This document shows positions 48,832 to 59,610 of a DNA stretch of 64,000 nucleotides, one piece after another. Source of the stretch: Lucifuga dentata. Lineage: Eukaryota; Chordata; Actinopteri; Ophidiiformes; Bythitidae. Position 1 is the stretch's first letter, and each line of letters begins with the position of its first letter. Position numbers and translations under genes: made by a program. The stretch lies in assembly GCA_014773175.1 (NCBI GenBank), contig VXCM01001345.1, forward strand, positions 1 through 64,000. The letters run 5' to 3'. The notes under the pieces were generated by a model. It saw nothing but the letters and a program-made list of their open reading frames with translations. It was not told the origin of the DNA and did not search any database.

Positions 48832-51420
48832 TAGTTGCATGTGTTCATTTGGTGAATGGTACAAGGCTGCTGGTAAACTTTGATTATAAGCTAGTTCTTC
48901 TAATTGCTTGACTGCTGCACTTTTAGAGACAATGTCACTGTACAGAGGAATTGGTTCCTCCTTTAACCATGTTAAGACAGAAAGATTTATCACTATTTCA
49001 TCAAAGAAACTCAGGCTCAGTGAGGTATGGTAGAGGCATATGATCATCTGTATCACAAGAAATCCCACAGATTTCTCTGTCACATGGTTCACCTTTCCCA
49101 TTAGAAAGTATTATTTCTTTGTGCTGAATTTTTCTTTTCTTGTCATTCTTCCTTGGTAGGGCTTGTCAAAGAAACGATCTTGCTTCACTGGTCACTGCAT
49201 CAGTCACGCCTCAGCCCATAGTTGCTCTGGAAAACTGCCCTGGAATAGAATAGTCCATGGCTTGGGGCATGGAATTTTATGTGACCACTATCTCTTTTCC
49301 CTTTGAAAATTATTTTTTTTCCCAATACTGAGGTTATTCAGGCAGAGCATTCAAAGCATTCACCAGCATAATCCTATAACAGTTATTATGTTTGGTTCCA
49401 AAAAAGCTCACTTAGTCATTTCAGCAAATGTAAATGTGTTACGGATATCAAAACAAAGCTTTAAGGGCAGTTCAGCACCAACACATTTTGCTGATTGCAT
49501 TTATTTTGGTGTTTGGCAGCTTTGACAATGTTCAAAGCATACTCCCTAGCATACTCCCTACTACTGTATGTTGCATTATAAAATGAGGAAAGATAGTGAA
49601 AAGCATATGTGAACCCCCTTGAGATTGAAATACTACTTTTTTTATGGTATGTTTGTACTTTTACTAACAGCTGCACTAATCAATTTTTAGCCACGACTGG
49701 AAAAAAAAAAGAAGAAAAAAAAAGACAATTCTAAAATATTGTACTTTCTTCACCAACCATGTCTTTACTTGTCTCTCAGTTTCATTATGAACATGTCATA
49801 TGCAGTGGGCCTATAGTGCCTGTTTGTTTGTTGAAAACGGCTGTCTGCAGTTTTATGTCAGTGTTATGATAATTCTCACTGGGTTTATTGTTATGAGTGA
49901 TTTTTGTTTAGATCAGAGTCATTTGATTGGATGTTAATATAAAAATATTGAGTAAGGCAAGTTTAACTAAATAAAATGAATCCACAGCTGCATGACACAG
50001 CTTCTACATTATTAACACAATACAACCAAGGGCATTTGATTATGCAGATTTTTCAAGAACATGAAACCTGTCTAACATCACTTTATATCTATAAATTGAA
50101 GCCGAGACCTTTTGGCTGTAACTGAGCGAAGCATCTTATGGTAGAAATAACCCTCTCAAAAATGCAATCACACATTTGACCTTGCAGGCTTCACTGACCA
50201 AGACACCATAAAGGGGATAAAGAAGCATCTCTCAGTCATTTAACAGAAATGGAACAGGTTTTTCAAAAGCCCCTCAACATGACAAAAGGAGCCTTCATCC
50301 TTTAACACACAGCATCAGTTGGAGTGGGGGTCCTTCATCATTGGGATGAGCAGTATGTCTATTTATGCAGATGTGAGCTTGGATTTCTGTTGAGCGCAGA
50401 TTATTCAGATTGCACTGCTTAAGCCATTTATTCCCCGACGGAATGGAAATACTGAGGGTCATTTTTAAATATGCCCTGTGGTTTTACAGTGTTTATCAAA
50501 AAGCTTGGTCATTTTCCAGAGTGATGAATACAGATCTGTGGAAGACAGATGCCCCCCAGCTACACCCACACCTGACATACAGTATGATACAAAGCATCTG
50601 CTGATTTATATTGGCTCCATACTGGCTCAGCACCATAAGGCTCACATCAGTTACTCCCCAATCGTCACGCACTTCATCAAGGAAAGGGCAGCGGGGGAAA
50701 TGGTCGTGGAATTAGAGAGGGAGGTGGAACAGAGAGCTGTGTAACAATCACTATAAACACTCCATTCCCTCTCCCCTCTGCTTAATCCGCATTCAAGATG
50801 GCCTTGTTTTTTTTTCTTTTTTTTTTGTTTTGTTTTTATGAAAATAAATATGCAAGAGCTCTTTCTCATGTCAATAAACCTGAGAAGCCAAAACGATCAA
50901 AGACAAAGGCAGTATTTTAGGTTTAAAATGAAGGCTAATCAGCTAATTCACTTGGTTCAATGTGATTCCTTAGCTCCCAACTCATGGCAAAGGGTACTCA
51001 AGCATCCTAATAATGTGAAAATTATTTTCTAATTTTATTTCTCAGTAAAGAGGCATTGGAGGGAGGGGTTGAGTTATACAAATGGCAAATTTTACAGAGT
51101 CTCTAAATCCATTAAATAACAGTGCTACAAAGAACCCCAGTGTTCTTTTCTGTTCAGAGGATGGAAGCAAGTCAGAGATGATTCAACTGAAGTACTGGTT
51201 GTATTATTTTTATTGCCAGTAGGTTGTGGTCAAATAATGCATAAAAACAATTTAAAGTAATTTATTTTTGTAATATTACTAATATTGTAATATTAGGTTG
51301 CCAATATTTCCACCATGAGTGAATAACTCTCCCCAGGGATGCTGCATCAAATTATGGGACCCATATGCAGTCTCCGTAGACCCCTTTTCCTTATTAATCC
51401 ATGATTCTTACATATGTATT

Positions 51421-51459
<39 letters not shown>

Positions 51460-52794
51460 AATTGACCATACACACGAATTTTGTGGTTATTTAACATAGT
51501 CTCCTGCAGCCTGGAATATGAAATGTTCTGAATCAACTAACTAACAAAATAATCATATTGAAAGTATTTGACCATATCTGCAAAATGGTCATTCGCATTT
51601 GTTTCTGATAATATTTCCACATTAATCATATATGTAAAAATTCATACGGAATGTATCTTCAAAATACACTGTATAAATCACTGTCAATTTTCAATTATGT
51701 TTTTTCTATATTATCTACTTACGGCAACTAAAGTTAAAACTTGTGACAAAACTCAATATTGCTGATTAATGTAATGAGGGCAGAATTATGTTTTGTAAGA
51801 AATGTGATAGAGAATGTGTAACCTATTTTAGTTGCACATAAATAGAATGAGTAGAGGACAGGCTGGGTTATTGTGGTAATTGCCAATAAACTTCAAACAA
51901 ATAGGTTAATGTTCCATATAATCTGTGGTAACTGCTTTAGTCTCCACAGTTTTAAATCCCTCAATAATTCAGACCTTTTCAACAAGAAAACATTTTTCTT
52001 TAATATTTATTTATGAAGGCTATTAATCATATAAAAGGATAAGACAAAGCTAAAAAAAAAAAAAAAAANAAAAAAAAAAAAAAAAGAAAGAAAGAAAGAA
52101 AGAAAAAGCCATCTTAGCTTCCTAACCCTTAAATTCAACCATAATAGTTCTTGCTGTATTATGCAATTTTAGGAAATAACTGGGCAACAATATTTTACCC
52201 ACATAAATACTGCATAATGCAGGAAAACTGAAGCTTTGGCATTGTGGATGCTTTTAGCTTGTTATATTGAGTCATTACTGATATCTGACAGTGCAATAAA
52301 TAAAGATGTTGTGATACATTTTAAATATAAGGACTCACCCCTGACTTCATTTTACTTAAATTTTGTCAATCAGCAATTAGCAAAATGATCCACATTCAGA
52401 GATACAATTTAAATGTGATTGCAGTGTGGGCTAACCATTTGCATCTTTTAAAGGGGAGAGAGTTTGTTTTTTTAAATACAACTTTCAGTCTGTCAAAAAG
52501 CCAGTATTCATATTGTATTAATATTACTATTTCATATTACTAATATCCTAATTCAATAATGCAGGCAAAAAAGCTGGGAGGTCAGTTCCACAATAGTTTG
52601 TTTACAGTCACATGATTTTTTGACGTCTTCAAACAGAAGTGGAGCGGAAGTGGTGGCCAACGGTTGGTGGGCAGCTGAATAGAAAAGATAGATATATTTA
52701 AAAAATTGTTTTGTGTGATGGCAGAGACCCATATTGCATGGTCAAAACAGATTTTGACATAGGCAATGTTGCACAACTGTTCATTTACATCAGA

Positions 52795-53858
52795 TCAGAT
52801 GGAGCTGCTGCCACGACTGGCAAGCGCAGAGGAGTGACAGCGCTGATCAGGCAGAAAGCTCCAACATAGTTACCACGCACTGCATGATACATCACGAGGC
52901 ACTTGTTGCTAAGCAGATTGATTATGAACTATATCAGGTTCTGAAGGACTAGGGTTGCCACCTTTGTTCTGGCAAAATATGAGACAGGACATTTCAGGGG
53001 CACACTTGCAGACATCGTAAAAATATAAAAAACAGCGAGGCACTTCACTTCCCAAGGCAATCACTGACACTGACGTAATGTGCACTCTCACACAGCAGCA
53101 CGCAGAGGCTGGAGCCACAGTCACACCAGTAAAATTACACTTCTTAACTCCACTTGTAAAACTGGTTTGAATGTTATTTTAAGCACATTGAAGACCTAGT
53201 GTTAGATGTGAAACGACATGCACGAAAATACATGGCTATTGCATCCCATATTGAATTAACACGGGACGTAGAATTTTACTTTGAAATCTGGGATGATCCT
53301 GTATTATACCAGATGGGTGGCAACCCTATGCAGGATGTTATACATATAGTGAACTTTATCAATCACAGACTGTTTTCTGTGCTGTGTAACGAGATGGGCA
53401 CCAACTCTGAAGGCTTGCTGCTTCACTCCAATGTCCGCTGGCTGTCAGAGGGGTCGTTCTGAGCCACGTATATGAATTCAGAAAAGAGACTGCAGCAGTC
53501 CTTGCTTCCACATTGTGGATTCAGAAACTTGCATTTATGTCTGATATTTTCCAGCATCTAAATGTACTGAATCTCAGCATGCAGGGGCATGGTACCTTCC
53601 TACTAAATGTCCAGGACAAAGTGCAGCATTCACACAGAAAATCACCTTCTGGACAAAGAAATTCAAGGAGCGAGTGACAGAGATGTTCCCACACCTTCAT
53701 CAGGAGCTGATGGTGAAAGTTTAGACAGCATCTTACCACTTGTTCTCTCTCACCTGACACACCTACAAGGATATTTCAAACACAATTACAAACACTTCCG
53801 CCCACCAGTTGCATTTCGCGCAGAAAAAGCGCAATGGATGTTATGCCATCTGTAAACT
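52795..53858 (+). pseudogene. Decayed hAT transposase gene (ZBED5/GTF2IRD2-like family)
   Basis: Fragments in several frames, in the right order, match the hAT-derived family that includes ZBED5, FAM200 and GTF2IRD2-like proteins. 52795 onward: SDGAAATTGKRRGVTALIRQ. After a frameshift near 52865: VTTHCMIHHEALVAKQID, then YELYQVLKD up to 52949. From 53337: VIHIVNFINHRLFSVLCNEM, then LLLHSNVRWLSEG. After a frameshift near 53450: VLSHVYEFRKETAAVLAS and LAFMSDIFQHLNVLNLSMQG. Further on: EMFPHLHQELMVKV then a stop, and weak matches to 53858. Signature hAT words (CMIHxEAL, LLLHxxVRWLSxG, DIFxHLNxLNLSMQG) are visible. Frameshifts, stops, loss of the N-terminal zinc-finger part and the 379-bp insertion at 52950-53328 make it non-functional. 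Confidence 0.88.
52950..53328. mobile_element. hAT-type MITE nested in the hAT transposase pseudogene
   Basis: Perfect 13-bp terminal inverted repeats: tagggttgccacc at 52950-52962 and ggtggcaacccta at 53316-53328, with weaker similarity further in. The flanking 8-mers tgaaggac (52942-52949) and tgcaggat (53329-53336) match at 6 of 8 positions, as expected for an aged hAT target duplication. Removing the element and the right-hand 8-mer joins ...CAGGTTCTGAAGGAC to GTTATACATATAGTG, giving the in-frame, family-typical QVLKD|VIHIVNF. The interior has no recognised coding content. Confidence 0.87.
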
Positions 53859-54993
53859 ACCTATTGCCCTCACTGTGACAACTGACTCTCCCCACAGGTA
53901 AACACCATCCCTAAAGATGATTCATTTTCATTTTAGCACATGCATGATAGATTAGGATACTTGTTTGACTTAAGGAAAACAAAATAATTGGTGAGAGATT
54001 CTAATAAAAAGCCAGACTTTCTGCCCTGATCTTGCATACGATATAACAGCTTGGCGGTGGTGCTTATTTATGCCCTCACACTCATCAAAATCATATCTGA
54101 ATGGACTCTAAATTTTTTTGTCAATTTTTGATGGTTTCTAGAGACATTCCTGATACAACCTTTTCTATGCATGCTGAAGTGGAAAATGGCAGTGTTGAGG
54201 AAAACAGATTCCAATGAGGTGTGCAGTGTGGTGGAAATTATATACAAACATGATTGATTTGTTTATCCTAAATGGAGCAGGCTACAATTTAGCATCATTA
54301 CCCTTTGAAAAAATAGTCATAAGATTTAAAACACATAACTATCAATCTTATTTCACTCTTTAAAATGATCAGGTCATGTTTGTTTGGTTTGTCACTCTTG
54401 ATTTGGTTGATTGAGTCATTCACTGACTTACTGACTCACTCGTTCCCATTCAGTTCATTTATTTACCTATTCATAAAGACAAACAGCTGCTGGAGACTGG
54501 CAGACGTAAAATAAAATGGAGTCTGCTATTGGGTTCCTGGTCCTGATTCAGTCATCTGCCTTGTTTTCAATTATAGCATGATGAGGTTTTTAAATCCTCT
54601 CCATCTCTGCCTCATGCTTTATATAAAAAAGACTCATAAATGCATCAAAGAAAAATATTGACTTTTGATTTCACTTGGTCTTTCGGCACAAGGAGACAAG
54701 CAATCTGCTCCCAGGATAATGGAATAAGATATGATGGGAAGAGGTGTAAAACGGGCTTTAGCTCCCTCTCCTTGGTCATAGTCTGTGACTGATCAGTGGT
54801 AATGACAAAACGGAGAAGATACTGTAGGTACTTATAGTATTGTTAATACAGTACATTATAGAGGAAAAGGTCAATAGCAATATGATCACTGGGTGGCAAA
54901 AGAACTCCAAAACTCATTGATTGACACACAGTCCTGACATATTATTCCCTTCTAAATTATGGCTAATGTGCTATATCAAATAATTGCCTACTT

Positions 54994-55038
54994 ACTGACT
55001 GCTTATGTGGCAGTCACACTGCCACATAAGCAGTCAGT
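54994..55038. repeat. Perfect palindrome: 21-bp arms, 3-nt loop
   Basis: Left arm 54994-55014 (begins actgactgcttatgtggc) and right arm 55018-55038 are exact reverse complements around cac. No flanking duplication or coding content. Not followed by a T-run, so it is not a typical terminator. Confidence 0.9.
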
Positions 55039-55921
55039 CACTGTGCAACATAGCATATAAAACTAATACTGACCCTCCTTTTAGCTCTGTTTTGGTCTCC
55101 ACAAACTCCTGAGCATCTTTCTTAAATGCTGGACTTTTCTTCATCAGCTAGTCATTAACGTTGTGAGATTTTGGCGCTGGACAGGTATCAGCAGTTGGCT
55201 CATCATGGCTTTTTTTTTTTTTTTTTTTTTTAATGGAAAGCACTGCTTGTCTATATAGTAAACTGTGAGAAACAGGATTAAAGCTCCACCGAGATGCAAA
55301 GCTAGGGTGATATTTCTTTGTCTTTTATAACAAATGGGGAAGAGCACAACAAAAGCCAAAATAAAATAATAAAATAAAAAGAGAAATGAACATATTTTGG
55401 CTTATGTGTACTTTTTTTTTAACATTTGCTACATGTGGTATACTGTATATAACAAAGAAAAATTTAACAGAGTGCAAAGTATAAACTGCTTTATTTATCT
55501 TAAAATCTTCTCTCAACATAACACTATAGGTTTGCAGCTGATCAATATGCTGTATTAACCTAAAAAAACAAACAAACTATAAAATAAATTAACATTGTTG
55601 TTTGATGTCTTTGCAATACAGAACATTTTTCCTCACAACCTGCCTCTCTACTCAGGCCATAAGATGCATAAGCAATGCCAAAACGCAAGAAATTTTTGCG
55701 TGCAATCTCTTTACTTCTAGGATTGTGATCTTTATACATACACATATTGTACAGTGATTCTGCACCATGACACTGCTGATTGAATGCATCTCTGACTAGC
55801 TGTCAGGATCTAAAGAGAGACTTAAAAATAAACCCTGAAATGGAATATATTTATTTTATTGATTGTTGTATTATTATTGAAGCAACTTTGGGTATCTAGA
55901 AAGGTGCCATATAAATGGAAT

Positions 55922-55923
<2 letters not shown>

Positions 55924-55974
<51 letters not shown>
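55924..55974. repeat. (ATT)n microsatellite
   Basis: About 51 bp of ATT; the apparent poly-Asn open frame across it on the minus strand is an artefact of the repeat. Confidence 0.95.
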
Positions 55975-57762
55975 TATTGGCTTAAGAAGATATTGACACT
56001 TTGAATAATCCTGAGGTGAAGTAGTGTGATACAAGAGGGAGAGAGCTTTACTGACCCATAAACTAACATCCGATTTGGATCAATAAGCTGAGTGGCCAGT
56101 GCTGCCTCGAGATACTCGCCATAAATCTCAGGGGGCCACTTATGCTCTCATTAAATTATAAAGGATGTGTGAGCCATGAAACCCTAACAGTAAAGCATCC
56201 CAATGGCTGCTGAAAATAGAGATGCCAAAACAAAAGATTTTTATTACAATCCATGTGGCAACTCAAAAATACTATCTCTTAACTATCCTCTTCTGTCATT
56301 CCCTGTGGTCAGGAGAGCCTAAGCTAGCTCACATGTGTTTGTTGTGTGTCATATATGCATCAGCAAAATATTAACACCTCCCTGGATGTCATGAATTCTG
56401 TTTTTGTGGGTGGGAACACTCTTACTGGCTGTCTGTCTCTGCCATGAGGTCTGTAGTCCATCTTGTTGTTCAAATTTAAATTGCAAATCCATTTAATGTA
56501 CCTAAGTCAAGAGGGCTAAAACGCAAGCCATGTTGTGTCTGGAAGTTTTTAAAAAATCATGGACCTTGCACATAAGAGGATTACAATTTCATGCGCTAAG
56601 AAGAGAGAGACACAAGAAAGAGCCCGGAAACATCACCATCACCCAAACAAAGGGGCAGCCCATGCAACAAACAATGTTTTTTTTTTTTTTTTNGTTTTTT
56701 GTTTTTTTTTTTTTAATTAACACATCAGTGCATTTCTTTTAATTTCGCATAAAACCCCATAACAAATGGCTGTATGCTCTAGGTGCATGGAGGAATGGGT
56801 GGGTGGAGATTGCTGTGCACTTGGTGATGTGAAACTAATCAGGGAGAAAGAGCAGTTTCCACACTAGTGACTTTTCAAGGCCCTGTGGTATAAATATCAA
56901 CCATCTGTGAGGCCATCTGCATTGGGGTGCTACATCATGCACTGAGGCCAAGCCACCAAATGTAGACAGGTTGCTTCCCATGGTACTATCTACGCTGCAT
57001 GTGAGACAAGTAACCCAGAGCAGAATCATTACTATCAACACTGAACCGACCCCTTTCTCAAGTCGCACAGTCAAATGTTAATACATAAGTGAGGTCATCC
57101 TTTAAAGAAGCAAGTATGAAAACCCCAATGCTGTAAAAATGGCCTGTACAGCCACATACGGTACCCTGGTACCAGCACTTTTTCTTTGGGAAAAATGCCA
57201 AACACAGCTATGATTGATATATTTATATATATATTGGCAGTCAAATGTTTGTTCAATCCAATGTTGTTATTTGAACTTAGATTACAGTGCAATTACGTGG
57301 CTATTCCACAGTCCTTATGATTGCAGGAGCAAGCATGTCTGTTATAACCAGTCATCCATCATAGTTTGACAGATGATATTGCAAGAGTGTACAGCATTTA
57401 TCGGTTTTGCTATTGTACAGTGTTGGAGCCCACATGTGTGTCTTCTGAAAAAATGAGCTGCAATCAGATTGTGACCTTCTATTTTCAGCTGCAATTATGG
57501 ATTGAAACAGAAATGCAAGAAATGAAACCGTGAGTGTTGCTACAATCTATAGCATGACACAGGACTCAAAACTAAGACATCACTTCACCAGTTCATATCT
57601 GGATCCTGCATCATTGTCAATTATGTTGAGTCTTTGTGTGTATTTGAGGGTAGAGGGAGAGTGTGTATCTGTGTGTGTGTTTGCTGGAGACATTGTTTCA
57701 AGCTATCTAGTTATTGGAACGGAAAGAACAGGGAAAGGCTGGTGCTGAAGAGCGGGCCACTT

Positions 57763-57827
57763 GGGGGGNGAGAGAGAGAGAGAGAGAGAAGAAGAAGAAG
57801 AAGAAGAAGAAGAAGAAGAAGAAGAAA
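57763..57827. repeat. G-run, N, (GA)n and (GAA)n purine tract
   Basis: gggggg, N at 57769, GA units to about 57789, then about 13 GAA units. All purine on one strand, so it is a triplex-prone mirror-repeat type sequence and a probable assembly trouble spot. Confidence 0.92.
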
Positions 57828-58469
57828 AAGCAGGGCTTAATTTTGTCTCAGGGTCCCAGAGCAAAACCCAGTAGACAACAGAGTTCCCTCATATTGTTTG
57901 CTTATCTAACTTAGCCCACGTTCTTGATGTATTTTACACAAAGATGGTGAAGGAGTTCACATTTTGCTGTCTATGGTGACCTATGGCAGTGGTTTTTTTT
58001 TTATGATCAACAGAAATTCAAATACTTATTTTGAAACAATTTAACTTTTTGCAATTTCATTTGTGCAATCTTACATCTGATAAACCTTTTTCTAAACTGC
58101 CATACAAGATTTATCAGATATAATATCAAAATTATACAAAGCTATTCAGGAAATTGTTATTGGTAAAAAAAAAAAAAAAAAAAAAAAAAGTTTGAAAAAA
58201 TGATCATCTGTTGTGTTTTATCTGTCTGTTGTTGTTGTGTGTGTGTGTGTGTGTGTGTGTGTGCACTTTACTGAAACTGAGCTCAACAAGACCCCACACA
58301 GAATAGAAATACAGTACATAGAATGCACACAGCAAACCTAGGTCATAATTTAAACAGAAACAATATACATTTAGAAAAATGTAATGTAAATGATTTGCAA
58401 AAATAACATTTCCATAGATTTCAGTTGTTTTCATCCTCTGTCAAAATTTCCAGTCAGGCTTCACCCTAA

Positions 58470-58527
58470 TACCAGGGGCACTTTACGAAATACTGGTGGT
58501 ACATGTACCACAGTCTGAGAATCACTC
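58470..58527 (-). mobile_element. Terminal fragment of a hAT-like element
   Basis: On the minus strand it reads gagtgattctcagactgtgg, then tacatgtaccaccagtattt, matching the common hAT terminus pattern 'CAGTGRTTCTCARACTGTGGTAC..GTACCACCAGT'. Only one end and about 55 bp can be recognised; no target duplication is visible. Confidence 0.45.
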
Positions 58528-58807
58528 TCTTAACAGTTATAGTGGTACTGTAAAAGTTTGCAAGATACCTGATAATAATGCACACAATAAGATCATTCCA
58601 CTGCTACAGTATAAATATACAATATAAATCCCTATGTGAATATTATAGTGAAATTAAAGATTTATGATTTTAAGAATCACCATTGAATCTTAAATATGAA
58701 AGATTTTTCAGGCCTAATTAAAAAAAAAAAGAAAAATAGAAGCAACATTGTATTTCACTGTATTTGTTTATTTTTATTTTTTTAATTAGTCCTGAGAAAT
58801 CTTCAAT

Positions 58808-58940
58808 ACTCAGAGACACACTACAAAGACTAAAAGCAAAAAAAAAAACAAAAAAGATGAGTATAAGAGATAANACTCAGAGACACACTACAAAGACTAA
58901 AAGCAAAAAAAAAAACAAAAAAGATGAGTATAAGAGATAA
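58808..58940. repeat. 66-bp exact direct repeat around a single N (assembly artefact)
   Basis: 58808-58873 and 58875-58940 are identical, including an A11-C-A6 run, separated by N at 58874. Confidence 0.85.
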
Positions 58941-59082
58941 CAGATAAGAGATAAAAATGATTTTAAAGAAAATCATTTTATTCATTTTTATATGAATTAA
59001 AGTCAGTCTTTCCTGAACCCTTGCAGGACTCATCCATCCTTTCTTGCCACAGGATGCTCGGGCTGTGAAAAAGAACTTCAGA

Positions 59083-59207
59083 CTCTAGAGGTCTCCATCC
59101 TTCAGCATCCCTCACCAGCCACCTCTTCGCCCTCCTCCGCCCCCNCTCTAGAGGTCTCCATCCTTCAGCATCCCTCACCAGCCACCTCTTCGCCCTCCTC
59201 CGCCCCC
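59083..59207. repeat. 62-bp exact direct repeat around a single N (assembly artefact)
   Basis: 59083-59144 and 59146-59207 are identical, with N at 59145. It lies directly upstream of the candidate first exon, so spacing in the promoter region is unreliable here. Confidence 0.85.
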
Positions 59208-59420
59208 TCCTCCTCCTCCTCCTCCTCTCCAACATTTTGTGCCGCGGAGGAGGAAAAGAGGAGAGACTGCTGAGGTGGAGACGGAGGGGACTCTGAGACA
59301 ACACGTCCCACGCCAGAGCCAGACAGCAACGGAACTTTGATTAGACGCCAAGTGCGATGAAAAGGACGATGGAGAGGAAGATCCGTGCTTGCTGTCGGGA
59401 GTTTTAGGCATGTCGGGCGC
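59146..59420 (+). promoter_or_regulatory. Candidate CpG-rich promoter region
   Basis: An abrupt rise in GC and CpG (ccgccccc, gccgcggagg, acacgtcccacgcc, tcgggcgcgcg) in otherwise AT-rich DNA. A GC-box-like ctccgccccc occurs at about 59198-59207, followed by a CTCCTCC tract (59207-59226) and a complementary gaggagg segment. No TATA box is evident. The transcription start cannot be placed from sequence; the position next to a splice donor at 59611 suggests a first-exon promoter on the plus strand. Confidence 0.5.
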
Positions 59421-59610
59421 GCGTAGTATGTGATGTCCTTGGACTGATATGCTGAATGAAGATTTATTTCTGTCTGATTTCTCTCCTCATTTGCTGCTTC
59501 GTTGTGTTGCACTCATGAACGTGAAGGCAGCCTGAGCGCATTGTTTCCAGCTCCGTTACATGTGGGATTTCCTGCCGTGATGTCTGCAATATTTCGCTCT
59601 TTGTTTCTGG
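59250..59610 (+). CDS. Candidate first exon (mostly 5' UTR; possible coding start at 59580)
   Basis: The exon end is supported by a near-consensus donor, ctgg|gtaagt, at 59611. The left boundary is arbitrary because the transcription start is unknown. An ATG at 59580 opens a frame reading MSAIFRSLFL plus one base of the next codon (phase 1) up to the donor; the short hydrophobic start could be the beginning of a signal peptide. No upstream in-frame ATG exists before it. Several upstream ORFs precede it (listed separately), so the exon may instead be entirely untranslated with coding beginning in a later exon outside the window. The gene is not identifiable from this fragment. Sequence to the right is then intron. 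Confidence 0.45.
59357..59535 (+). other. Cluster of upstream ORFs in the candidate leader
   Basis: ATG-initiated short ORFs: 59357-59407 (16 aa, MKRTMERKIRACCREF), 59410-59433 (MSGARSM), 59433-59447 (MSLD), 59449-59535 (28 aa), and 59456-59518, overlapping the last in another frame. The 59456 ORF encodes MKIYFCLISLLICCFVVLHS, a 20-residue hydrophobic peptide like a secretory signal that ends at a stop before any splice site. All end before the ATG at 59580. If the exon is real, they would be expected to limit translation from downstream starts. Confidence 0.4.

Larger units (their letters stand above)
44736..52794. other. Unique AT-rich sequence with microsatellites, no gene seen
   Basis: No gene is recognised. 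Simple repeats are an A-run (44967-44991), TA (47429-47460), GT (47551-47574 and 48503-48529), AG (48774-48829), a T-run (51427-51455) and an A-run with N plus GAAA units (52052-52105). A GC-rich block is listed separately. The open frame ending at 50744 has an acidic helical-looking tail (EMVVELEREVEQRAV) but no family match. Confidence 0.5.
53859..59082. other. AT-rich unique sequence with simple repeats, no gene seen
   Basis: No gene is recognised. Contents include a 21-bp-arm palindrome (54994-55038), T-runs (55211-55231; N-split at 56677-56714), ATT repeats (55924-55974), a purine microsatellite block (57763-57827), an A-run (58167-58189), GT (58237-58262) and a hAT terminal fragment near 58.5 kb. 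The palindromic cggtaccctggtaccag near 57160 recalls some hAT termini, but no partner end was found. Confidence 0.5.

Noticed and set aside
50478..50744. 88-codon frame with a Glu-rich helical-looking tail
   Set aside because: No family match or exon boundary was recognised; treated as chance.
55822..56034. Poly-asparagine frame on the minus strand
   Set aside because: It arises from the (ATT)n microsatellite.
57155..57180. Palindromic cggtaccctggtaccag as a transposon terminus
   Set aside because: No partner inverted end or target duplication was found nearby.
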